Part shown: positions 23,262 to 33,900 of the stretch, in pieces
How positions within the stretch are numbered: position 1 is the stretch's first letter
Layout of the letters: each line of letters opens with the position of its first letter
Source of the DNA: Motacilla alba alba
Lineage: Eukaryota; Chordata; Aves; Passeriformes; Motacillidae
DNA length: 64,000 nt
Direction: 5' to 3'
Assembly: GCF_015832195.1 (NCBI RefSeq)
Contig: NC_052027.1
Location: 1,364,001-1,428,000, forward strand
The notes under the pieces: model-generated
What the model saw: only the letters and a program-made list of their open reading frames with translations
Database searches by the model: none
What the model was told of the DNA's origin: nothing
Position numbers and translations under genes: made by a program

Positions 23262-23550
23262 GAACAGAATCGCAGGATGGTCAGGGCTGGAAGGGACCTT
23301 AAAGCTCATTTCATTTTCCATCCCTATGCCATGGCCAGGGACACTTTCCACTATCCCAGACTGCTCCAAGCCTCGTCCAAGCTGGCCTTGAACACTTCCA
23401 GGGAAGAGGCAGTGACAGCTTCTCTGAGAAACCTGTGCCAGGGTCTCACCACCCTCACAAGAAAGAATTTCTTCCTAATACCTAATTTAATCTCCCCTCT
23501 TTTAGTTTAAAACCTTTCCTTCTTGTCCTAGCACCACCTGTCTGGGTAAA
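23262..23550 (-). mobile_element. CR1 LINE 3' fragment
   Basis: AGAATCGCAGGATGGTCAGG, CTGGAAGGGACCTTAAAGCTC, GACACTTTCCACTATCCCAG, CTTGAACACTTCCAGGGAAG and AGAAAGAATTTCTTCCTAAT give the reverse-complement CR1 order over nearly 290 bp. Confidence 0.95.
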
Positions 23551-26009
23551 TTCCTGACGCTCTGGCCTCCCATGCAGCAGGGAGTGAGCCGGGGCTGATG
23601 TGAGGAGCAGCAACCCCTGAGTGGGAAGCCAGGACTGGCACAGGCAGGGGACCCTGGCATCCCTGGCGGGCAGCTGGGGCTGAGCGAGCCAGAGCTGCCC
23701 AGCTCGGAGCAGCCCCTGCTTCCCCCTGCGTGACTCGCTGCCACCCAGCCCATAAACTCACCAGATTCATAAGCACAAAAATAAAACCTCCTTAAAAGCC
23801 CTGCTAGGGAAAGGACAAACCCATCTCCTGCTGCGCAGCCCGCTGGGCTCTGAAGCCAGGATTTCCCAGAGCGAGCTGAAAGCTCGGGTTTGGGGCGAGG
23901 TGTCACCACGTCACCGCAGCCTTTGCCGGAGCTCCTGCTGGAAGGCAGCTGAAACATTAACCTGGGCTGGCCGTGGCACCTTTCCCAACAGGAGATGGAA
24001 GCCAGCAGCTGCTGATATGGAAAGCAACTGTTGGAGCCGCCGAGCACTGACACATGCGATCGCACGGAGCCACCGGCTCCTGCAAACGTGCTGCAGGAAA
24101 TGACTAAACATTGAGTGCTTGTTATTGAGCAGGATTCCTGGAGACACGTAGGTGGTGTGGACAGCGTGGTATGTGCATTAAAGTGCAATTTAGGTCAATG
24201 ATTCTTTGAAAGGACCGTTCTCCCTTTTTTCTCCCCCCTTTCTCCCGTCAGGGACGTTCGCTATTCAAAGATTAACTTTTCCAGCTTTTTTTTTTCCAAA
24301 CAGTTCCCATCAGCTCTAACCAAATTAAAAAGAGGGGAAATACAGTAAAAATTGCCCTGGTTTAATATTGAAATATGCCTGCAATTTTTCCCCTCATTTT
24401 AGCTGTTTTAATGGTAAAACAGGGTTCCAAAGAAGCTTCGGAGGGAACGGTGCGTGTTCAGACAAAACCAATCCTATTTCACGAGGTGTCTGAGTCTCAC
24501 TTTTTAACAGGTGAACCCAAATTGAGAGCCAGCCCTGGAGGGACTGGCCAGATTCATGCTGTGGGAAGTGTCAGCACAGCTCCAGCTCACGCTGGGGCGT
24601 GCCAGGGCTGTGATCCACCTTTTCCATGGACCCTCCTGTGCCCAGTGGTTCCTGAAGCATCTCCAAGAATGTGAGGCGGTGCCTCCAGCACTGCCCCAGC
24701 ACCCAGAGACCTCATCAGGAAACACAAACCTTCTCCAAAAGCTGCTAAAAGCTGCACAGATCCATCCTGTCACTGATCACATTTCCATTATTGCACAGAA
24801 AACCAGAATCCCACAGAGCCAAAGGCTCCCTGCCCTCCCTGGAGACACAGGGACTGGGGGGCTGAGGCTGCCATGGAAAGCATTGCAGGTGCTCACCTGC
24901 CCTGGGAGCACAGCCACGAGACCCACGGCGTCCTCCCCACCACTGAGGGACTCTGACACTGTTTCCAGTGGGAATCAGAGGAATCCCAGCCTGGAATTGG
25001 TGGGATGTCTGCAGTGGGGCTGGGGAAGGGAGCTGGGTGTGCTGCAGGACAGGCTCTAACACAGGCATCCCTATGGAAAAGGTCTCCTTGCTAAAGAGAA
25101 ATAAATTATTGATGGCAATGCAATTTCCTGCAGTGAGAAACTCCAAAGACCCTTTCCAAACAGGAATGAGATCTGGCAGAATACTGGTCCTTCTCAGGCC
25201 ACCTACTTTTTTTTTTCCACCCAAGAACCAGCTTAACAAAATCCCAAGAAAATCTCATTTGTATCCATTTAATTATTTAATCAATAGCTCTGCTTTCGAA
25301 GCTCCTCCTCACCCTCACTCCAGCAAAGCTTGGTGTCCCACAGATCCTTGGATATCCAGAGGACAGCAAAGAATTTTAGCGGGCAACTGTTACAGGAGTT
25401 AAATTTAAATAAAATTCAATTCAAAAGGCATTTAATTAAAGAGACAGAGCAAGAGGGAACAAGAGCTGGAAGGCTCACCAAGGCTGACCTGAGCGTTTGA
25501 GTACAAAAGGTGGCTTTGAGGAGGGTGAGCACGACCCTGGGGTGCCCAGGTTATGCCAGTGTCCCTCCAAAAGCCTCAAGGGCTGTGCAGCTGCCGAGTG
25601 GGCAGCAGGGCAGGAGGGTGCTCAGGGGATTGTCCCCTGGCCAGGACATCACCTCCAGCAGCCTCGTGCCCCAGGCATGAACCCGTCCCCTCCTGACCCA
25701 GCAGATCCCAACAGCAGTTGAGTCATGCAGACATTTAACGGCGCCACTGGCCGGCGGCTGCTGCTGTTCTTGCACCAGGAGAGGGACCACAACAAACCAG
25801 AAGTCCAGATAATTTAAAAAAGCTTTTTCCTTGCTTTTGCCAGTCTCTCCAAGTGTTTTCCACACACATTCGGAGTGAGGGAATGGCTGTGGCTGACTCC
25901 AAAGTGCTGCTAATGGTGGCCAGCCACTGCTTCTCTACCAGCGAACGTTTTCTGGGAAAAAAATTTCAAATAATTGGAAAACCTCGGCAGAATTTGAGAT
26001 GTGTCTCTG
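23551..26009. other. Intergenic DNA with an AT-rich block
   Basis: No gene is seen. The AT-rich unique block at about 24160-24430 includes CTATTCAAAGATTAAC, a TCF/LEF-type core, and has the look of conserved non-coding sequence. Confidence 0.45.
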
Positions 26010-26300
26010 GAGGCTCCCATCAGCCTTGGTTAGAGGGCCTACAAGGGAGCTGGAGAGGGACTTTGGACAAAGGCCTGGAGTGACAGGGCAAGGGGGAATA
26101 AACTTAAGATGACTGATGGCAGGGATTGATTGGATATGGGGAAAAATTCTTGGCTGTGAGGGTGGTGAGACTGCCCAGAGGTGTGGTGTGGCTGCCCCAT
26201 TCCAGGAAGTGTCCAAGGTCAGGGAGTGAGATGAGATAAGTTTTAAAATGAAACCATTCTATGACTCATTTCAAACCCAAACCATTCTATAATTTTTTGG
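26010..26300 (+). mobile_element. CR1 LINE 3' fragment, diverged
   Basis: GGGAGCTGGAGAGGGACTTTG, GAGTGACAGGGCAAGGGGGA, GGTGTGGCTGCCCCATTCC and a duplicated terminus (ACCATTCTATGACTC, then ACCATTCTATAATT) identify a CR1 end. Confidence 0.88.
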
Positions 26301-28794
26301 AGTCGGGATGGGTCAGGCCCATGGCAAAGGGATTGCACAAGCCACAGTTTCTGTGGAACTTCCTTGTGACAATGGGCTGCAGAAACACGTTGGGCGTGTG
26401 TCTCACAGGAGAGCCAAGGGGCATAAAAACCCAAAGTAAAATGCAAAAGGGCTCAAAATGACCCCTTTGATGATGCAAAACACTCCACAGAACTGCCATT
26501 AGTTTTCTCATATCTCACATTTCCTTCCCCACCTTTCCCTTGCTCCCCAGTTTTGGTTTGTCCCTGATTCCCATGGCTCCTGAGGTTGGGACCAAAGAGT
26601 GGCACCTCCAACCTCCCATCAGCAAGCTTTGCCTTGGCCGATTTTCCAGCATTAACTGCCTCCCAAGGCCATTTGTTCTGAGATATACAGCCTTTTTTTT
26701 TCTCTGGGAATTGATCTGGCAATGCTTTCGGGACTGCTGCCAGGGAAAGAGTGTCCCTATTGCTCCTTCATTACCATCACAGCTACCGGGACCTCTGCTG
26801 CCTGTCTCAGGATCTTGGCTGCAGTTCCTGAGCCTGAACAAGCTTTCCAAATGCAGGGAATTCCCTTTGGATAAAGGCACAGGGACCATCACAGGAAAGC
26901 TTTGACTGTCATTCCTCAAACATATTCCTCTTCATGTCCTTGCAGGGAGCTGCCAACACGGCTGGAGCCAGCCGGCACCTCCGGGCTGCTCCGTCAGGCT
27001 CCAGCCCAGTCCAGGGTACAAACATCAATGAAACCCCCAGTGCAGATGCAGAAATCACTGTGCAGCAAAACCAAAATATAGGAGATCGTCACTGTTTTCC
27101 TCTTAACCCACTTAAAGGTCTTACACAGCAAAAAGGAAAAAAAAAAAAAAGCATCACTGGAGAGAAAATGGATGTGCAAATACTGAGCATCATTAAAACA
27201 GGATCAACACACATGTGGTAAGGAGAAGGAACTCCAACATTCCCACTCCTCTTAGGGCAGGGAGAAGCTGTGGTGATCCTACAGAGTTCCCGCTCCCAGC
27301 AGCTCCTGTCCTGGTTTCTGGATCAGAGGAGCAGCATCCTTCTCTCACCTGCTCTGTCACCCCCCTGGCCCTCTCCCAGTCCCCTGTCATATCTCATCTG
27401 TTACTGCCATATACTTTTCTCTCCAGACACTCTGGAGCAGTTATTACTCACAGATGTAATTGCTTAGTGCTTCCTCAAGTCACAAGCACAAGACAACAGA
27501 AGACATCTAAGAACAGTTTCCCCAAGGCCCTGAAGTATGGAGACAAAGGATGCCTTTTCCCAGGAGAACTTAAGGCAAACCATAGCTCTGGTGTTTAAGC
27601 CATGAAGACGTCTGGATTCCTTATTTTAAACAGGGATGACTTTGCATTAACAATAATATTGCCCTTTTGTTAAAGACCTTGAGTTTGGGTTTCACAGGAT
27701 CATTTAGGGTGGGAAAGACCTCCAAGATCACCGAGCCCAACCTTTAACCCTTGGTTTGGGAGCAGGGACGGTGTGGTGAGGAGCTCACGTGCTTCCCGAT
27801 AACCACGCTTGGCCACATGACTGAGCAGCACACATCCCACTCACAGCTCCTGGCCTCACACACTGATCTCTGCTTTCATCTCCCAAACATAACATGGGTG
27901 GGATTTGTTTACGCTGGGTGGAAGGACGAGCGAGAGCCAAGCCGGCGACCGCAAGCGTTAGAAACTGGCAGAAAGGGCAGCAGCTGTTATGATGCAAAAG
28001 GACATATTTGCCTGAAGACTCTGGCTAGGAAACCATCAGAGAAATCCAGACTGATTCATGCTCTGCACCCTCCCCAGATGACTTCCGAGAGTCACGCCAG
28101 CCCTGCTGCCACAGCTGGAGCCGTGGTGGCTGCCCCAGGCCAGCTGCTGCCACCTGAGACACCGGGCTGGGACCACCCAGCTGCCTCCTCTGCCAGTGCA
28201 ACACATCAGATAGAATTCTCTTTAATCAAAGTTCTGAAGGAAGATATTAAATGCCGGTTTAACTACAGCATCAACAGCTGAATCACAGCGGCTGAGCAAG
28301 CAAGCAGTGCCAGACAGCCCTGGTGCCTGGGGAGCGCCAGGGGAGCAGGTGAAACCACGCAGGAATGCTCGAGGCTCCAGCACCTGCACTGCCAAATCCA
28401 CCCAGCCACAGTCCCATGGCAGGGCCAGGAGAGAAATGCCCAGGGACCCCCTGTTTGCTGCTGGGAGTAAAACACTCCCAGCCTCATCTGTGTGACTTGA
28501 TGCAGAACAAAACTCCTCATTCAAGGCACAAAAGTCAGGGAAGTGGGAGAACAGGCTCTTCAAGACATGAAATCTTGGAAATGTGGACTGAAGCTTGAGC
28601 TTATCAGAAGAAGACTGCATAAGTTAATTTACAATCTCTGAACACCTCTTCCTCAGCCACAGCTTCCCATTCACCCTCGTGAGGATAAGACAGAGAAATA
28701 CTTCTCTGGGGGTTTCCTGAGGTTCCAATTCAGGTTTCTACATTTGATATTAAATGAACAAAGTATGCTGCCTGAAGAAGCTTTCACCATCATA
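26301..28794. other. Intergenic DNA, no gene seen
   Basis: Unique sequence apart from a CR1 end at 27693-27758 and A-rich runs near 27135-27150. No supported coding exon. Confidence 0.5.
27693..27758 (-). mobile_element. CR1 LINE 3' end, short fragment
   Basis: TCACAGGATCATTTAGGGTG, GGAAAGACCTCCAAGATCACC and GAGCCCAACCTTT match the reverse complement of the CR1 terminus. Confidence 0.9.
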
Positions 28795-28970
28795 TGTCCT
28801 GGTTTTGGCTGGCATGGCATTAACATTTTTTCCCAGTAGCTGATAAAGGGCTGTGCTTTGGATTTAGGATAAGACCAATGCTGATAACGCTCTGATGGTT
28901 TAGTTGTTGCCGAGCAGTGTTTACATTAAGTCAAGGACTTTTTCAGCTTCTCACCCCAAAATAACTTCCC
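28795..28970 (+). mobile_element. Truncated avian endogenous retrovirus LTR
   Basis: TGTCCTGGTTTTGGCTGGCA, CCCAGTAGCTGATAAAGGGC, TGCTTTGGATTTAGGATAAG, TTTAGTTGTTGCCGAGCAGT and TTAAGTCAAGGACTTTTTCA run in the order of the U3 part of a common avian ERV LTR. Only about 175 bp of the LTR 5' part is present. No gag, pol or env, no primer-binding site and no second LTR are nearby, so this is an old decayed fragment. The family call is from memory of the motif order. Confidence 0.75.
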
Positions 28971-30879
28971 CTAAAAAGCTCATAAATATGACAATTATCA
29001 CAGATTGATGGGTGGCTCAAATTTCCCAAGGCTGGCAATTGTGGTTGCCACATCTCAACTCCCAGTGGAAGAGTTTCCCCCCACTAGCCATATATCCCAT
29101 TATTCCATTGCTAGCAGCAACACTTTTGGGATCTTCTCCAAATTCTATCCAGCAACATTCTCAGACTAAGTGCCAGTCCCAGATAAATCAGTACCAATCA
29201 GCAGTACCTTCCTCCACTTCCAAATAGCTTGACTTGTGCCCACAAGTCAGGGCAGGAATCCTCAAGTGAAAAGGCCAATCCATCAGGCTTTGGGATTTTG
29301 GGCAGCCCATCCTGGGATGGGACAGGCTTTTCCCTGCCAGGTGACACAGCTGCAGATCATGGCCAGCATGGTCAGACCTCAGCTCCTGGCAGGACAAACA
29401 CCTTCATGGGCTGAACAGGGACTGGTTACTGCAAAAGGGAAAAAATGAGCTGCTCTGCAGAGAAATAGCAGCAAACCCTCCTGAATGTTCTTCTCAGAAA
29501 TGAATGAAGACTCCTTGGGAATATGTGGTTTGAGTAAAACCTGCTCCAGGGTGAGTTGCTGTGCTCTGCTGGGTGGCAGAATGACTTGCAGAGCTCTGTG
29601 TGTGACAGCAGCAGGGTGAGCAACGCCACACTGGAGCCAGAGGTGGATTTTATTCCTACATGGTACTCCCAAGATATCCTCCTTCCCTTCAGGTCACGAA
29701 CAGAGTTTAGCTCCTATTTTTCTGGGGGTTTGCAGTCTATTTTTCCCTCCCAGTGCTGATAACAAGACCTCTATTCACAGTAATGCCACAAACTCTTTTA
29801 CCCAGCCCCGAGCGAACGGCTGAGAACATTGCTCAACCAGACCACAGGCAAGAAAGCCATCAGCTGACAGTCCCAAACCCTCCAGCACAGCCCTTGGAGT
29901 GGGATAGGACAGGGCCAAACACCAGCCCATGTGCACATGAAGGCCTTGGCAGCTGCTCTGCCCTCCCTGTCTGGTTTTCCCGTACAGCTGACACTGCTCA
30001 GAGACCCCTGTGCACAGGGAGTCACCTCACCCACGGGAGGGCTGCAGCACCAGCACTGGTGACAGAGCCCTCGAACCCAGAGGGGCTGAAAAGCTCTGGT
30101 TCTGTGCTTGGTTGTCTGAAGGGGGCTGTGGCACAGTGCCCTGGTGTCCTCCACAGGGGAGCTCAGTGCCCCACTGCTGCCCACGCTGCTGGCAGGAGGC
30201 TGCCCCGCTGCCGAAGCAGCCGCTGGGGATTCACACTCTGAGGGTGCTGCGTGCTGTTCCCACCCAACCACGTCCCTCTGGGTTACAGGTGAATTGTATT
30301 ACAGAATCCAATGCATAATAAAGAAATGCAAGATATTTCCCTGCTTTTGTCTCCCTCCTCCTTTCCAGCCTTGCATCAGCTTTTTTCTCCTCTCCTGCAT
30401 TAACTTCAAACTCCCTCCCTTGCCCTGAGAAGAACCCCGCAGCAATGCAATGTCTCGGCTCTCCAGCTTGAGGAGTCTACTGCCCACACTGGATTTATGC
30501 TGTGTTTGTTTATTTAATGGCCCAGTTAGGAAACTCAGAGTGGGATCTGTGCTTGGGATACGCACGGATCTCAGGAAGACCTGCCACAAGCGCCTGGGCA
30601 ATCTCTGGCCTCCAAACCAGCGCAGCATCAGGCCATGCTGCAGTGACAAGGAAGACAGGAGAATAGCACTGCCCTTCTCTGTGAGAGAAATCACCCATTT
30701 CAGCAGGGCTGTGCACAGAGCTGGGCAACCAGCACCTGGCCTGGGGCCACTGGCAGCCAGTGGTTCCCAGCCCCGGGTTCTCCATGGGCTGGCATGCCAT
30801 GGGCCTCAGCCCACAGGAACAGGCTTTGCCTCCTCAATTCCTGCCTCACTGCAGTGAAAACTGTGCCACACAACTGTGG
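28971..30879. other. Intergenic DNA, no gene seen
   Basis: Unique sequence. No coding exon, RNA gene or tandem repeat is supported. Confidence 0.5.
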
Positions 30880-31055
30880 AATCACAGGAGAGTTTAGGGT
30901 GGAAGGGACCCTGTCATGGGCAGGGACACCTTCCATTATCCCAGGTTGCTCCAAGCCCCATCCACGCTTCCCTTGGACACTTCCAGGGATGGGGCAGACA
31001 CAGCTGCTCTGGGCAAGCTGTGCTAGGGCCTTACCAGTCTCTCTTCCTGACACCC
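30880..31055 (-). mobile_element. CR1 LINE 3' fragment
   Basis: GAATCACAGGAGAGTTTAGG, GGAAGGGACCCTGTCATGGG, CCATTATCCCAGGTTGCTCC and TTGGACACTTCCAGGGATGG follow the reverse-complement CR1 order. Confidence 0.93.
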
Positions 31056-33479
31056 ACTCTTCAAGGATGCTGGTCCCACATCTCCAGCCTTTGTAACCAA
31101 TCCATAGTTTGTCACATCCAACTCACAGGCTTTGCTAGCACTGACAGCCCTGCTCCTCCACTTTCTGTCCCTTATGTCACAGCAAACTGTCTGGACACTG
31201 CAGGAAGCATTGAGGACACTTCTCTCAGTTTTATATAAACAGAAATTTCTGTTCTGGAAGTCTCTCAGCTGGGTTAGCTTTGCTTTACACAACACAGAGC
31301 AGCACATCCAACACAGAAAATGACAGAACCTGGCCCACAAGCATGAAAATTCAACATGAAACAAGGGCTCCATTAACCTTCCCTGCTCTGGATTCAGGTG
31401 GTGGCCAGGCACAAGAAGAAGTTTCTCCTCTGGCCAGCAGCCAGCACTGAAGAAATGCCAAACCTGAGCACCTGGCTCCTGCTGCACTCACACCAGCTCT
31501 GCTCCCACCTCCAAGGCCCACGACTTACTTTGATGCTATTCCGAAATCTCCTTCTCCCAGCTCCAAACCAAGACTTGAAATTATTAGAGGGAGTAATGCC
31601 TCTCAGGGCAGAATGCAAATTTAAAACACTTGTCCCAAATAACAGGAGGTAGTAATTAGGCTCCAGCACTCCAAAGCAGCATCCCTCAGCTACACCCTTT
31701 CCTGACTGCCCCACTGATGTAGGACATGTGCCATGTGATGCTGTGAAAACCCTGGGTGCACAAGGCTGTTTTTCTTTATCTGTATATAAATCAGTTCCCT
31801 GCTTTTAATTTTCCTCCTTCACTCTATGCTCTGGTCTATGAGCTTTGCTCCCTGCCTGTTTAAACCCTTTGTTTCTTGTTGCTGTCCCTTACACTGGTCC
31901 TATTGGTTTGTTTCTTCTTCTTCTTTTTTGGTTTTTTTTTTTTTTTTTGGTTTTTTTTTTTTTTTTTGGTTTTATCTGCTCAAGGTGCCTGTTTCCTTAA
32001 ATAGTTCTCTCTCTCTCTTTCCTTATCATCTTTTCTTTCTCACAGTTAACCAGAGCCTCCTTCCTCTTCCCCGGGCTTTCCTGTAAGGCCATTTGCATTC
32101 TTTCTCAATCACATCAAACAGGAGATTTCAATTTAGCAGCAATCAGGAAAACACCTCAGACATCCGCATGGCATCAGAGCCTCCTGCCACCTCCGTTCCC
32201 CGAATCCCACTGAACTCCGGCTCCGTGAAGCAGGAGCTCAGCTTCGCATGGCACTGAGGTGACAGGGTGTGTGAGGCACCGCCGTGCCCCGCTGCCACCG
32301 CTGTGCTCCGGGGACCGTGTCCTGGCTGAGCAAACCACATCCTCCCGTGCACCTCTTCATGCCAGCAAGGGCAGCTCTGCTGCTCCTGCGAGGCAAAGAA
32401 TGAGCTGAATGATGCTGACTGCCACAGGGTGAGGGCTGAGCTTAGGGCTCAGAGGGATCGGATGCCCGAGGCAAAATAACCGGGAGGCAGCTGCCTTGCC
32501 CCGCTACTGCCCGTGCCCTCGGGGAGGAGCAGAAAGCTAAAGAAGTCTTTATGTGGCCTTTAGGAATTAGATACATTCGTTATAATCTGATTAAAACTCC
32601 TTACAAATACACTTTAAAGTTAGCTCCGAATCGGGGAATGGTCGTGGATCTCCTCAAGCACAGGATTTGTGTCTTAGAAATTCTGTTGTTATGGTAAATC
32701 CATGAAGAATGTGTCCAGCTCTGCCACAAGAGCCTCTGGTTCACTGCTCATCCCGACTGCCAGGTTAAAGATGGGCTGAGACTGAAATTCCAGGGAAAAT
32801 AAGGCAACCTAAAAACAGATGTTTTCAAGAAGGCCAATGGAAGCAAAATGAGTGTGGGTTTGTTTTTTTTTTTTCACTCTCAAATTGTTTAAGGTAGAAT
32901 TTGTAGGGGAAAACATCTCCGGCCCCTCTAAATGACTCTCAGCCAAAGATGCATGTGCTGAGAAAGCAGAGGGGAAGGGAAGCAGCCTGGTGCAAATTAC
33001 ACCAAGCTGAGGCTCCAGGACTTTTTCTTCAGGGCAGCTAGAAAATTCATTGGAGTGATGTGTCAATTGCCAGAATATTTTTGAAGTTTTCTAATTCATC
33101 TGGAAGTTTACTCGCTCTGAGTATTGAGGTGCTTGCCTGCACTTTGGATCCTTCCACAGCCACCAGGACAGCTCGGAAACTGCTTTGTTTTAAACAGGCA
33201 GCAGAGCTCTTGAGACATCCCCCATCAGGCATGGGGGCCCTGAACATGCCGCGAGCCTCACAAAGCCGGGGCAGTGCTGCTACAGCAAAGGTGGGAACAT
33301 CCCTGTGCCGGGGAGGGCATGTTCTTGGATGTTCTCTTCTTCTGGGAGAGATGGGCTGTGTCAGCCCTGTCCTGTGCTGGACCATTCCCAAAAGGAGATG
33401 GGAGGTGTGGGGGAGAGGGCTGGTTGCACCCCGGAGCGGGGTGGGGACATGGGGCAGCGCTCCAGTCTCAGCTGCAGCT
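31056..33479. other. Intergenic DNA, no gene seen
   Basis: Holds the long T-rich tract at 31925-31972. An AT-rich unique segment at about 32540-32660 resembles conserved non-coding DNA. No gene. Confidence 0.45.
31925..31972. repeat. T-rich simple repeat with GG interruptions
   Basis: Two runs of about 17 T residues are separated by GG and flanked by further TTTTGG. No target-site duplication or retropseudogene body was recognised beside it. Confidence 0.9.
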
Positions 33480-33900
33480 GCACAGAGAGTTCTGAGGGGC
33501 TCTTGTTCCCGCAGTCCCGGCGCATCCCGACTCCGGGAGCAGCAGCCAGCTCAGGGTTGATTTCACATCCTCCAGCTGGGCGTCCCTTCCCAAAGCTGCG
33601 GCAGGCGCTGGCACGCAGTCGATGCAGCGCAGCTTGCCGACATCTGGCCGGCCCGCTGGCCCGTGGCCGCTGGTGGCTCGCTGTCTGGAGCGGCGGGGAA
33701 GCCCCGGGGCCGGGGGAAGGCTGTGCCCGCTGCCCGGAGCGGGGCGCGCAGCCCCGGCAGGAAGCGCAGCGCGCTCTATTTTAATCCCGTCAGGGGTCCT
33801 GTCGGGAGCGAGGCACAGCCCGGCTGTGCAGAGTTAAGAATGAATCCCTATTTTTAGCCTGTCCTGGGTGAGGTAAGTGCGCGTGAGTCAGACGCCGGCG
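33480..33900. promoter_or_regulatory. CpG-rich island with MEF2 and AP-1 sites and a strong splice donor
   Basis: The GC-rich stretch ends in a sharp cluster: CTATTTTTAG (33848-33857), a perfect MEF2 consensus; GAG|GTAAGT (GT at 33873-33874), a strong plus-strand splice donor; and TGAGTCA (33884-33890), an AP-1 site. The block could be a first exon of an unannotated plus-strand transcript or a distal activity-dependent enhancer. No protein-like ORF supports a coding exon. Confidence 0.45.

Noticed and set aside
31925..31972. Poly(T) tract as the tail of a processed pseudogene on the minus strand
   Set aside because: No gene-like body or target-site duplication was recognised next to it; it reads as simple T-rich sequence interrupted by GG.
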